From assembly GCF_958298935.1 (NCBI RefSeq), contig NC_084939.1, forward strand, positions 21,627,501 to 21,691,500: a stretch of DNA of 64,000 nucleotides, written 5' to 3'. This DNA comes from Phragmites australis. Its lineage: Eukaryota; Streptophyta; Magnoliopsida; Poales; Poaceae. The notes below the pieces were generated by a model. The model was not told the origin of the DNA and did no database searches. It saw nothing but the letters and a program-made list of their open reading frames with translations. Positions 24,101 through 35,398 of this stretch are shown here, one piece after another (position 1 is the stretch's first letter; each line of letters opens with the position of its first letter). A program made the translations under genes and the position numbers.

Positions 24101-27100
24101 TTCGGGTGTTTCCTACTCCATCCAATACCCGAAATTTTGTTCATATTTGTGTAAGTATATATTTGTTATAGTCAGCTTGTGTTTCTGTTAGCCAACATGA
24201 CTTCTGCTCGTGTGCCTCCCTCCTGCACTGGCTCTGTCCCAGTTGCGCTACATTGCGCCCCTTATCTACTAGACGGGCCACAGCTTGCACATCACGTCCT
24301 AGATCAGCGATACATCTACAAGGCAACAAACCCAATCAAGGATATTTCAGTTTCTATCTTTAGCGTAATAGATATGGCATTGTACTCTTCCTTGATTTTC
24401 TCTCTGGTTGTTAGCTTTGTACTCGCATATATATGCCATGTTTTGGCTAATGAAGATTATCGCATGATTATCCATATCTGTTATGCCTTCATGGTATCAG
24501 ATGTGGGTATCATCCTGTCGCTTCCACTAACTCCACGATCAGGACTCCCCTTGTTGATCTCCACCTCCATGGTTAACTCTACCGAAGCTGATATCGCTGC
24601 TGCTGCCACCAAGGCCTAGGCCCATACCGATGTCCACGATGTCGCCATTGCCCGAGCTGCTGCCGATGGCAAGGTTGCAACTGGGCTCAAGCCGTCGCCT
24701 TGGCCACCATCAAGTCTTTTGTCTCGATCACTCTTGATCTCCATGGTTCCAACTTCTCCAAGTGTGTGGACTTTTTCATGTCGCCCTATGCAAGTATGCA
24801 CTCCTTGACCATCTGACGGTCTCCCCGCCCGAACCAGATGAGACATGGACATGCCTTGATGCCATGGTGTTGTCTTGGATTTGTGGATCCATCTCCTCGA
24901 AAATCCTAGGGATTGTCATGATCTCAATGACACTACCACCGCCGTGTGGTCCAACATCGACGGCTTGTTCACCAACAACAAGGAGAGTTGTGCCCTCTAC
25001 CTTGAAGCGGAGTTCAAGACTTTGCTCAAGGAAATCTCGAGATCAGCGACTATTGTACCAGAAGATGAAGAACTTTGCCGATGCCTTGGCTGATGTCGAG
25101 CAGCCCGTCACCGACAAAGGCCTTGTCTTGAACACACTTCGTGGCCTCAACGAGAAGTTCACTCACATGCCCTCGCTGTTTGGCATGCAGCGGCCCCTCC
25201 CGTCGTTCATCGATGTACGCTCCTCGCTGCTCCTTGAGGAGAGTCAAATGAAGGATGACGTAGCCCATGCAATGGTGCTCTTCGGCACCACCACTGGGTC
25301 CAGGTCATCCAACGGCGGTGCCCCTGGAAGCACCACCGGATCCATCTCCTGTGGTCCTGCCTCAAGCCCAACTCTCTCCAATTACTCCGACAACCGTGGG
25401 AATCACTGTCGTGGTAACAACGGCAACCGAGGTGGCAATGGCAGTCCTCGCGATGTCTCCAATGGCAGACAAGGTGGTCACGCGGGCAACACTAGTGGCG
25501 GCAACCATGGCAACTCCGAGCCATGGCCGTCCATGTACAACCAATGGACGGCCACCTTTCAGGTTTGGCCCGGCCAATCACCATCTCAGTCCGGGGCCGG
25601 CGTCCTCAGCCCCCAGCCACCTTCATCGCAGCAACAGGCGCTCGCCATGCAGAATGGGCCAACGCCTCTACCCACTCTGCCATGCCTTCACCATGGGTGT
25701 CGTGGCAACAATGGCCATGCACACCGTCCTCTTCTTTGTTGGCACCGTTGTGGGATCAATAGTCCTTGGTGAATGCCTTGGACACTGTGGCCATGACTCC
25801 CCCAGCCAACACCGACTTTTACATGGACTCTAGTGCCACCACCTATATGACCGTTGATGCTGGAAATCTCTCTTCCTCTTAACCCCCATCCTCTACAACT
25901 CCCATCAATGTCATCATCGGTAATGGGTCATTGCTGCCCATCACCTCCAGTGGTCATACTTTTCTTCCTACTCCATGGCATCCTCTAAATCTTAACAATG
26001 TTCTTGTTGCACCACACATTGTTAAAAATCTCATTTTCGTCCATAAATTTACATTTGATAATCACTGATCCATTGAATTTGATCGTTTTGGTTTCCATAT
26101 TAAGGATCTTTGAACCAAGAACGAGATCATCAGGTGGGCACCTTTATCCCTTTTGGTCATCGCCTCCTCCACCCTGTGCCCTCACCGCCTCCATGTCGAC
26201 AACACTTTGGCATCGTCATCTTGGCCATTTGGGCGTCAAGGGCTTTCATATTTAGTTTCCTCCATTTTTCTTCCATATAATAAGTTGAAGCATGATAACT
26301 CTCTATGTATTGCCAATCAACTTGGGCATCATGTCAGGTTCCCCTTTTATACTTCTCTGTCACAAACAAATAAAATGTTTGATCTAATTCACTGCGACCT
26401 ATGGATGTCTCTCGCTCTTAGTGTCTTAGGATTTAAGTTTTATCTTGTCATATTGGATGATTTTACTCATTTCATTTGGACTTTCCCCTACGTCTTAAGT
26501 TTGATGTTTTTTGCACTCTTTAACATTTATTTGCCTTCTCCAAAACCCAATTCCACACTGACATCAATAGCATCCAGTGTGATAATGGCTGTGAGTTTGA
26601 CAACTCTCTTGTCCTCACACTTCTTAGCAAAATGGAAAAGCTGAATGTGTGATCCGCACCACTAATAATATTGTTTGCTCTATCCTTTTTCAAGCAAGCA
26701 TGCCGCCATCCTACTGGTCAAGACTCTTCATACTTCCACCTACCTTCTAAATCGTCATTCCACCAAAACTCTCCAATTAGGCACACCATATGGCACCCAC
26801 TATGGATCTCGCTATCCTATGTGAATCTATGCATCTTCAGCAGTATTTGCTTTCCTAACCTTTCATCGACGGCTCCCCACAAACTTGCCCCTCGTTCCAC
26901 ACCTTGTGTCTTCCTTGGGTACCCAACCACAAAGGATATCACTGCCTTGATCTTCCATCGTAGTGCTTTATCATCTCATGTCATGTCTCCTTTGATGGAA
27001 ATTCCTTTCCTTTTGCCAACCAATCTCCACCTCCTCAATCCGATGACTTAGACTTTTCTGGGTGATGACACACCATCCTTTTTTTCTACTCCACCACCGC

Positions 27101-30100
27101 TGCTATATACCAGTGCTCCCTCCACTACCTCGCCTATTCCTGTTTTTGTATCACCTATTCATGTGGTCGTGTCGCCCTTCCCTTGGTCCTGCATGCTCCT
27201 TTGGGTGTACTTGCCCTTGCGACCCCACTCTTGCCAGCACCCCCGCTCCAATCCCACCAGCACCGTCGCAGCCAGGCCTACTGACCACTCCCACCTAGAT
27301 CCCTGTCCCACTGGTCCATAATGCCCATGGAATGCAGACATGCAACAAATTCGGTTTTAGTAAACCAATCCACTGGATGAACCTCATGTCCGCTGCTATC
27401 TCTCAAGTGCCTAAGACCTATCGATCTGCACTCCATGATTCTCATTGGCATGGTGCCATGCGCATCGAGTATGATGCACTCCTTGCCAATTGTACATGGG
27501 ACCAACTTCTTGACTGGAAAGAGATCTTCTGGCACAAACTTCATCTGGATGGTTCTTTGGATCGCTACAAAGATCGCTAGGTTCTCTGGGGATTCACCTA
27601 ATAGCCAAGCAATTATTTTTTTGAGACTTAAAGCCATGTGGTCAAGCCAACCACCATTCGGGTCGTGCTCACACTTGCACTCTAGCGATTGGCCAGTTCA
27701 TCAATGCGCTAAGCACCGTCTCACGGTCTAGTGCTGAGACAGAGTATCGTGCTGTAGCCAACATCGTCGTTGAGGCTTGTTGGATTCAGCAACTTCTTTA
27801 GGAGCTTCATCGACCTCTTCGTCGAGCAACGACCGTGGTCTATTGTGACAACATTTCCGTCATGTACCTATCCAACAACCCTGTTTAGCACCAATGTGCT
27901 AAGCACATTGAGATTGATCTTCACTTTGTACGGGAACACGTTGGCCTTGGTAAAGTATGTGTACTTCATGCACCGATGACTTCTCAGTTTGTTTATATTT
28001 TCACTAAATGGTTAACAGTGATGGTCTTCTCTAATTTTTCACTCCAACTTAAGCGTTCGTGATGATCCCGCTGCGACTGCGAGGGGGGGGGGGCGGTGTT
28101 AACTAGCATGACTTCTACTCGTGTGCCTGCTACACCAATTCTGTCCCAAACATGCTATAGTGTACCCCTCATCTGCCAGATGGGCCACAACATGCGCATC
28201 ACGTCCTAGATCAGCGATACAGCTACAAGGCAACAACCCAATCATGAATATTTTGGTTTCTATCTTTAGCGTAACAGATATGCATGTACTCTTCCTTGAT
28301 TTTCTCTCTAGCTGTTAGCCTTGTACTCACATATATATGCCATGTTTCGGCTAATTAAGATTATCGTGTAATTGTCCATATCTATTACGCCTCCCTGCTG
28401 CCGTGTCGCCCCCTACCTCGGTCATGCATGCTCCTCTGGGTGCACCTACACGTCCTCATGGACGCCACTCCTGCTAGTGCCTCTGCTCCGGCCCCACTAG
28501 CACTGCCACATCTGGGGCTATTGACTGCTCCCACCGGGTCCCTGTCGCACCGGTCCATAATGCCCACAACATGCAGATGCGCGGGAAATTCGGTTTCAGT
28601 CAGCCAATCCATAAGATGAACCTCATGGCCGCTGCTATTTCTTACATGCCCAAGACCTATCTGTCTGCATTCCATGATTCTCATTAGCATGATCCATGCA
28701 TGCTGAGTACGTAAAAGATCAATGAACTTAGTATAGGCTTGTATATTTTGACTATTAATATCAACATAGTCAATGAGACTAACATGGTTTGCTAGTGTGA
28801 TAAGGTTAAGTCTCATGGATGCCATGAAATGAACTTGGAGTCACAAACACCTCAAATGAGTCAACATTCAAGGTCAAAAAAGAGCTTCATAACATTATTT
28901 AGAAGAATGATTATGGTGTTGGGAGCATCACTTGTGTAAGTATGTTTGTTTCTCTTTGGTCACACTATAAAGATGGGCTTGTGTTTAGTAGCTTGATCTA
29001 GTGTCTTTATGTTAGTTACCAAGTAGTGATGCACACTAGGCTTAGCTAGTCCTAATAGACCAGATGAGAACCTAAGCGATCAAGGAAGAGAAGCCACAAG
29101 GACCGAGATTTAAGGAAGATTGAATTGGACAAGTGCCCTCTGAAAAATAGGTCATCGTATCATATGACGAGGTAACCGTATGATACAGCAGGGTCACCGT
29201 ACCATACGATGGTGGGCAAACAGAAGACCATAGAGTTTTCCAGAGTCACCGTATCATATGGTGAGGTTACCTATGTCATACAGTGGGGGTCACTGTATCA
29301 AATGGTGGGCACCGTACCGCAAGATAGAGAGTTTGTCAACCGATGCCCCTTGAAGATGGAGTCACAATATTATATAGTGTGACAAGTCACTGTACCATAT
29401 GGTGGGTCACCGTATCATACGGTTAGTATAGAGCATGCTTCAACGGTCGGATTTTGGAGCGTTGGAAAGAATGGTCACCATATCATTCGGTTGGGGTCAC
29501 CATATCATACGGTGATTGGAGTTTCTAGGCATAATCTTCCAATGGCTAGTTTTTTGACTTGGCCCTATAAATACTCCACCCCTGGCCATTTGAAGGACTC
29601 ATACACTTGGGAGGAGTTCTTGCCACCAAAGTTAAGCACATTGAAGATTAAGGCAATTAGCATCTAGCTTGATTAGTGCTAAGACCTAGTGTGCATCTAG
29701 CTAGGTGATTAGCCTACTGTAAGATCAAGTAAGTGATTCACACTTGTTACTCTTGATGCTTACCGGCACCTAGATGGTTTGGCAGAGTTCGTGTCTTGCG
29801 AGACCCTTCGAGGAAGTTGTGGAGTGGTCACAAGCTTTGTGAGCGGGAGGAGTGGCCTGTGCTAGAGCGGCGAATCACTACCATAGAGGAGATGGCGGTG
29901 AGCATCCAGGAGAGGCCTAATAGAAGACCTATTTTTGAGTAGAGAGCTCTAATGGCTATCCACGAAGTTATCCGACCAGAGAGCTTGGTCCTTACGAGGA
30001 TCTCTAACATGGACTAGGGGTGAACAACGATCTATCGATACCATGAGAAAAAGTTGTCGTGCTGGTATCATGTTTGGCTTGCTATCAGCTCCATCTATGT

Positions 30101-30804
30101 TACCGTAATGGCACTACCCTAGGTACCATGACGAGAGCGCCACACAGGCGAGTGGCCCAAACTAGTAGACAATATTCACGAACTGAAGCGCGAGCATGAA
30201 TGGTAGTGCCACTAGTAGACTAAGGAATAAAAGGGCAAGGTTTCTCATCGCACCAATGCAGGCATCTTGTCTAGCAAACGCAAAATGTCCCATATATTTT
30301 AGCATTGTCAGTCTAGAAAACAATGATATTGAGTAGATAGGAGAGGAATGAGTCGGGGAGGTGAGGTGATGCTCAACAAAATTCGGATGTTGGGGTCTAA
30401 CGCTAATGTTTCCAAGACTAATTATTAAGGGGGCGATAAACAGGAGTGGCCGTAGCCAAGTAGCTTATAGGTCGGGAAAGGAGGCAACAGCTGACCGCTC
30501 AGGAAGCAATTGCAATGGATCCAACACAACAAAACACGAGGTTGCAAAATCATATTAAGGACATCACTGACCCGGCTGCCTGTATCATGGTAATGAATGT
30601 GAGGCACCAAAAGTCCTTCTTCCCCAGCAAGGTGACGAAGCCGCCCAGAAGGACGACCGTTGACCATGTAAGCGCCAGGTAGCCTAAGCCCGTTACGGCC
30701 ATCAAAATGTACGCCTTCAATATCGCCAACCTGTTGAGCATGGTGTGCCACTTTGGCAGGCTAGATCCGCCGTTCCTCCTAGGCGGTCCGGCGCTGTCAG
30801 CCAT
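21145..30804 (-). CDS. membrane-anchored armadillo-like protein (BLE2-like family), 3 exons, 913 aa
   Basis: Model: exon 1 30804-30572 (ATG), exon 2 23855-21986, exon 3 21783-21145 (stop TAG). The exon 1 donor GTCAGT and exon 2 acceptor CCACAG join in phase to read MIQAAG-VFSDFGDQ, and exons 2 and 3 join on a codon boundary. Residues 26-60 and about 164-187 are hydrophobic membrane segments. The region around 205-340 (for example DEYLSGARLLGALVKKGEDV) and 413-500 look like armadillo/HEAT helices. Residues 351-405 form a highly charged coiled coil, and 523-554 hold two copies of ELQMLSMEQRR. I recall similar proteins labelled BLE2 (brassinosteroid-responsive) in rice and maize; the biochemical role is unknown. 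An alternative is that exon 1 belonged to a decayed neighbour copy (30057-30156) and this gene starts at ATG 23872. Exons 2-3 are unbroken, so the gene looks alive. Confidence 0.65.
24186..24491 (+). repeat. 5' LTR of degraded copia element
   Basis: Starts TGTTAGCCAACATGAC and ends TTATGCCTTCA; the primer site TGGTATCAGA follows at 24492. The small frame through the LTR at 24179-24619 is not a gene. Confidence 0.8.
24500..28060 (+). pseudogene. copia gag-pol relic with RT deleted
   Basis: Gag-like text (LDLHGSNFSK, then PYASMHSLTI in a shifted frame, and a Gly/Asn-rich tail near 25400) starts near 24740. A protease-like DSSATTYMT appears near 25827, GAG-pre-integrase and integrase pieces (HRHLGHLGVKGFH near 26210, FDLIHCDLWMS near 26380) follow, and the region before RT (FWHKLHLDGSLDRYKDR) near 27530. 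The text then jumps near 27590-27720 to RNase H (SSAETEYRAVAN, VYCDNISVMYLSNNP). The central reverse transcriptase with YVDD is absent, so about 0.8-1 kb was deleted. Many stops and frameshifts are present. Confidence 0.75.
28097..28395 (+). repeat. 3' LTR of degraded copia element
   Basis: Starts TGTTAACTAGCATGAC and aligns along its length with the 5' LTR, differing by many substitutions and small gaps; it ends near CGCCTCCC. Confidence 0.75.
28396..28700 (+). pseudogene. second internal fragment of the same copia family
   Basis: This segment repeats 27160-27470 of the preceding element (shared GTCGTGTCGCCC, GGTCCATAATGCCCA, GATGAACCTCATG) but directly follows the 3' LTR and has its own differences. 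It therefore comes from another copy, and the junction is a recombination or nested-insertion scar. Confidence 0.65.
28840..30050 (+). repeat. SIRE/Maximus-like LTR fragment with palindromic motif array
   Basis: From 29150 to 29515 about twelve variants of ACCGTATCATACGGT, a 15-base palindrome around one base, occur every 20-60 bases. A TATA-like CCCTATAAATACTCC follows near 29562, then leader-like sequence to about 30010. This layout (short motif array, then TATA, then untranslated leader) matches the LTR at 58853-60145. No gag or pol belongs to it, so it is a fragment. It lies in intron 1 of the armadillo-like gene. Confidence 0.55.
30057..30156 (-). pseudogene. exon 2 fragment of a second armadillo-like gene copy
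   Basis: This block matches 23598-23705 inside exon 2 of the neighbouring gene: minus-strand text LACVALSSWYLG and YGNIDGADSKPNM parallels LTCVALSSWRLG and YGNTNGADSKANM. It has a stop in frame and no continuation. It shows that another copy of the gene once stood between exon 1 and the present exon 2. Confidence 0.7.
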
Positions 30805-31063
30805 CCTCCTCGATCGACTATTATCCTTAGCCTAGCTAGCTCCTGAAAGGCGCACTGCTTCTGCTTGTTGCTTCTTGCTAGATGCAATGAAGCCGCAGGA
30901 TGAATGGGGTCGATGCCTCAATGGCCTTGGACTAAGAGAGACGAGATAGATGATGGCAGTAGCTCTTTGGTAGCTCTTAATCAGACCCTAGCTTTTATTG
31001 TCGATACGTTTCCTGCGAAAGCATGTCTTGTAAGAGACATAACAACTCCGTGAGGAGAGAAAG

Positions 31064-31239
31064 CAGTGGCGGAGCTTGAATAGGAATGTAGAGGAGGCCG
31101 GGCTACAAGAAACTTGCAAAGTTTAGTGATTTGTTTTGTTATGTAAGTGATAAAATAAGTTGCTTCTATTAGAATTTTGTAAAACAAGAAGGGACCATAG
31201 CCCCATGGCCCCTTTGGTCTCAAGGAAGCTCCGTCATTG
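31064..31239. mobile_element. hAT-type MITE, 176 bp
   Basis: Terminal inverted repeats CAGTGGCGGAGCTT and (inverted) CAATGACGGAGCTT agree at 12 of 14 bases. The flanking 8-mers AGAGAAAG (31056-31063) and GGAGAAAG (31240-31247) differ by one base, the length expected for hAT. The host sequence around it (GCGAAAGCATGTCTTGTA... AACTCCGTGAGGAG) is itself present twice, at about 31017-31058 and 31271-31309. Confidence 0.75.
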
Positions 31240-31339
31240 GGAGAAAGAGAAGAATCAGATGATGTTTCATGCGAAAGCATGTCTTGTATGAGACTCACAA
31301 CTCCGTGAGGAGAAAGAGCAGAATCAGACGATGGGTTAA

Positions 31340-32631
31340 CCCGGCGTCCATCAAGGCAGAAATCTGATCAGCTACGTTATTGGGTTGCTGGACTCTTGCT
31401 CACGGGAAGACTACCTTTCGGGTGCAAGGAGCGAGACCTTTATTAAGCAGGGGCAAGATGTAGCGTCACTGCTTCTTCCGTCGAGGCCAAAGATTCAGAA
31501 GTTCATCGGCACTGTGGGGTGGAGAAGCAACTCGGACAATAACAGAGAGATCAGAGAGCTCGCAGCGAGGATCATTGCGGATCTTGCCTGCGACATCCAT
31601 CTAGCCCAGTTCCCTGGCGCGATACGGTGCATATGGTCCCTGCTCGAGGCCACCCCGCCGTATTGCAACGACAAAAAAGGAACTCGTCATCTGTCGCCCC
31701 AAAGTGAAATTCCAGTGTTTGTTTGCAGACAACTAAGATCCGTGATGAAACTTGGCTCCAAGGCGACAACCTGGAAGCAGAACAATGCAAAGAGCAAAGG
31801 GAATTGAAAGAGCAAAGGCAAAGAGGGTGATGGACCGCAAGGTGATTTACAGCAGAAGAACGTGGGTGGATCCATCGATGACATGGAAGGAGGTCCTTGC
31901 AATAAGCTGATCCTGCTGGGCTTGGCAACTCTCGAGAGTCTCGCATGCAACCAACACAACTGCAGGGACATATGCAGCACGCAAAGTATACTCACCAAGC
32001 TCATGGCGCCAATGTACTCTCACAAGCTAATCCAAGATCTCGACGAGAGTGATTGGGCCATGGTAGTAAACATATCTCTGACAGTAGTGCACCGGCTCAT
32101 CCATGCTCCTGCGTGGACTGGCAGATCAAAGTTACGCCGTGAAATCTCTTCTAACGAGCAAGCAGTGAGCAACCTGGAGAGGATTCTTGATCAGGGCAAC
32201 GCAGCTGGACAGGAGCTGCAGGTGCAAGCCATGAGATCCTGACAGAGCTGGCCATGGATTTGTCTTTCGACCTCAAAATAGAGAATCTCATCAAGAATAA
32301 GGTGAAAGTCTTCCTAGCTGACGAACAATCACCTGCAACCATGTTAAACCCGCTCAAAGCCACGGCAGGTAGAACGCTTGCATCGCTGTCAACCAACAGT
32401 GAGACCAACTCTGCCTTCATCGGGAAACAATATGGTGACATAGTTGCATGTCTCACTGAATTACGTGGTGCTAAGAAGAACATAGTTCCCGTCTCACTGA
32501 ATTACTTGATGCTAAGACCAACATAATATACAAAACAAAAGCTGCATAGATCTTAAAGAATTTGTGTACTCACGTCACATTGCACCAAGAACAAGTGAGG
32601 GAAATCTTGCTGCCAAAGGTAAGAGTATAAT
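31340..32631 (+). pseudogene. armadillo-like (BLE2-like) paralogue, broken
   Basis: The plus-strand text follows exon 2 of the 21145-30804 gene: GRNLISYVIGLLDSCSREDY and PSRPKIQKFIGTVGWRSNSD (from 31340), then GGPCNKLILLGLATLESLAC and SNLERILDQGNAAGQELQV (31862-32242), and MLNPLKATAGRTLASLSTNS onward (32254-32526). It ends at LLPK followed by GTAAGA, the same donor position as in the intact gene. The N-terminal membrane part, coiled coil and third exon are missing, and stops at 31807, 32242 and 32526 or frameshifts break it. It is oriented away from exon 1 of the intact gene, so the pair was head-to-head. Confidence 0.8.
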
Positions 32632-32659
32632 AACTGTTTAAGTGATTCAAACATATCCA

Positions 32660-34176
32660 GCTGCACAACATATCAAACTGTCGGGTTTACTTGAGCCATT
32701 GCCAGTTCCATCTGAGGCCTAGAGCACGATGTGCTTGGACTTCATTGAGGGGCTGCCCAAATCAAATAGTAACGATGTGATCATTGTTGTTATCGACAAA
32801 GTCACCAAGTATGGTCACTTTATCCCCCTCTCCCGCCCTAGCACCGCTATGCAGGTCGCTCAATTGTTTCTGAATCACATCTATAAACTGCACAGGCTTC
32901 CAAATTCTATCATCTCTGATTAGGACAGAGTTTTTACAAGACATTTGTAGCAGGAGCTATTCAAATTGACTGATACTCAATTGTTGATGAGTTCTTCTTA
33001 TCACCCCCACAGGAGCTATTCAAATTGACTAATACTCAATTGTTGATGAGTTCTTCTTATCACCCCCAGACCGACAGTTAAGCCGAGCGTCTCAACCGAT
33101 GTCTAGAGGCCTTCTTACGCTGCACCGCGCACTCCTGTCCACACAATTGGAGTAAGTGGCTCCCTCCCGCTGAGTTTTGGTATAACACCGCTTACCATTC
33201 TTCCCTGGGTCGTACTCCGTTCAAGATGCTCTATGGTCACTTCCTCACCACTTAGGTATTGTGAATCCGCAAGATTGTGCGGTGCCTAACTTGGATGCTT
33301 GGCTCAAGGAGTGCCACTTGCTCACCCACCTCATTCAACAATAGCTGATGCGTGCCCAACAACACATGAAGCATCATGCTGATACTTATCGCAACGAGCG
33401 TCAATTTCAATTTGGGGGTCTGGTTTATCTGAAATTGCAGCTCCACGTTCAATCTTCTGTGGCTTCTCGCAGCAATCACAAGCTTTCCTTCCAAATCTAT
33501 GGACCGTTTGCAGTGCTGCAGCGTGTGGGCAAGGTGGCTTACAAGCTCGGTCTTCTGGAGCACTCTCAGATTCATCCTATCATCCAGTCTCAGTTGAAGC
33601 GACATGTCCCGCCTCAAGCTCAGGTGAGCACCGATCTTTCTTCAGTTTGCACTGATCCGACGCAGCTCCTTCTTCCAATCTGTGTTCCGGACCATGCCTT
33701 GATGCCCCATGGCGCTGCTACCGCTCACCGCGTGCTGACACAGTGGACTCACTTGGCCACCTGGGAGGATGAAGCAGACCTCCGGTGCCGTTTCCCGCAT
33801 GCTCCGGCTTGGGGTCAAGCCGCGTGTCCTAAGTGGCGGGGATTGTCAGGTATCCGTGCCCAGCATGGCGCGCGTGTGTGCTGAGCTATGTATGTTCGAG
33901 TGAGCCCCGGCGGCTGGTTTGCGTTTGAGTCAGGTTGGGTTGTGTTGGCCCGGTGGCTGTGTGTGGTGTGCGGCCCATTGGCCCAAGTAATGAGACGGGT
34001 TAAAAGGCCCACGGTTAGAGAGATCAGACTCAGACAAGAACGATGAAGGAACATTATTCTCTCTGAGTTCTTCTTCCTCTCGACATCTTCTTCTCTGCTC
34101 TGCTCAATCTCTCCGATCCCGCTCACTGATGGTATAATTGCTCTCGCTGGCGAGTTTGGCCGACGGGTACGCGACA
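32660..34176 (+). mobile_element. Ty3/gypsy chromovirus remnant (integrase, chromodomain, 3' LTR)
   Basis: From 32729 the text CLDFIEGLPKSNSNDVIIVV and YGHFIPLSRPSTAMQVAQLF is the gypsy integrase core. After breaks, 33348-33884 gives the C-terminal domain (HHADTYRNERQFQFGGLVYL) and a chromodomain-like end (VLTQWTHLATWEDEADL). Protease, RT and RNase H are missing. Stops and a 59-bp tandem duplication (32952-33067) disrupt it. Chromodomains direct insertion to chromatin marks in this clade. Confidence 0.75.
33844..34176 (+). repeat. 3' LTR of the gypsy remnant
   Basis: Starts TGTCAGGTATCCG right after AGTGGCGGGGAT, a plausible polypurine tract, and ends GGGTACGCGACA. About 333 bp. The 5' LTR is absent, so no target duplication can be tested. 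Confidence 0.6.
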
Positions 34177-35398
34177 AATAGCCACCAATGATAAAATCTA
34201 TATAATCTGAATGGTTGTTTTCACTGACTTGCGATCGGCATAGAATAACGTTCACCTATACCTGTGTGAATCATTTTTGTTTTCTTGCTAGCATGCAGGG
34301 CCTTCTCTTTCCTCTGGGTACAGGGCTTGAATAGACACTGGAGCAATTTTTGGTGAATTTAACACAGGGATCCCATTTCGTTAGGGTTATCTAATTTGAT
34401 ATGAGAATCAGCTTGCGTGCATCTCACAATGCAGATGCCAGAACAAGTTTTCATTTAAAAAAAAACCTAATAATTTAATATGATGGGGGATACATAAATC
34501 GTCCATCCAATTCACAGGGAAAAGATCCACAAGATCCCTATGAAAAATCCCCTACAAGCAGAGTGAGCAAGGGGGAGAGAGTGATACGTGCCAATGGGGG
34601 ACCGGGATGGCATGGTTGTGCCGGAGCTCGAGACTGAAGTCGCCGGCGCTGGCGAAGCGGAGACATCCCCTCGCAGAGCCGCACCGTCTCGCGGACGGTG
34701 TTGGGGCAGAACGATCGATTGATTTGAGGGCTTAGGCTTGGCTTAGTAGGGTTACCACTGTTTGGTTTCGGTGCCCATCGCTCACAAGGCATAGTACGCT
34801 TTTTGAGGTCCGAAAAGCGCATTTCGTCTCTCAAAACCGAGGCAATAGCTGTTTTTAACCTCAAACACAAAGCCATAGGCTAATCTTCCGTCGATATAGC
34901 CCTAAACAGCTGCGCTATATCTTCAATAGCTAGTAGTTGAGAGCTCCACTATCCTGCATATGGTACTCATAAGCCAATAAGAAAAAAGGTCAATCTTGAA
35001 ATTCAGCTTCGCTATAAGGCCTAAAAGCCTTTCTTATATGACTGATATGAGAAAACCTAGCAAGATACCATATTTTGCTCTTTTTTCAACGCTGCAACAC
35101 TTATGTTGCTTGCTGATTAAGTACTTCTTGTAAGAATATTATGACTTATATTATTACATTATATTTAGTATGTACTATTTCTTAATATTTTTTTCAAACG
35201 TGAAATATATTATGTAAAAATCTTATATTTTTTATTAGTTAATACTAAAACACGACGAAGGATATATAGCTCCTTCGATAGCTAACAATAGCTTCTGTAG
35301 CGTTACTTGGACCGTGCCGCAAAAGCCACGAAAAGCTTCACAATCAGCAAGAAATTTGAATAGCTCTTCTTCCGAGTTAGTGGATGGGGGGGGAGGAT
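34177..35398. other. no gene seen; possible DNA-transposon debris
   Basis: The part 34540-34880 is GC-richer and gives a minus-strand frame of 112 codons without recognisable similarity. Words such as GCTATA and AATAGCT recur from about 34840 to 35340, suggesting an unassigned hAT-like relic. I could not define ends. Confidence 0.3.

Larger units (their letters stand above)
24186..28395 (+). mobile_element. degraded Ty1/copia element lacking reverse transcriptase, in intron 1
   Basis: A 5' LTR (24186-24491), a TGGTATCAGA primer site, gag and pol relics, a G-rich polypurine tract near 28082-28093 and a 3' LTR (28097-28395) are recognisable. The element runs opposite to the host gene. The LTRs differ at many positions, so the insertion is old. 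Flanking 5-bp sequences do not match, consistent with later rearrangement at the right end. Confidence 0.8.

Noticed and set aside
24179..24619. 146-codon frame with hydrophobic segments
   Set aside because: It runs through a copia LTR and primer site; the matching 3' LTR breaks the same frame.
29150..29515. Possible CRISPR-like array
   Set aside because: Motif copies are short, variable and irregularly spaced in plant DNA beside an LTR TATA box; no cas genes exist here.
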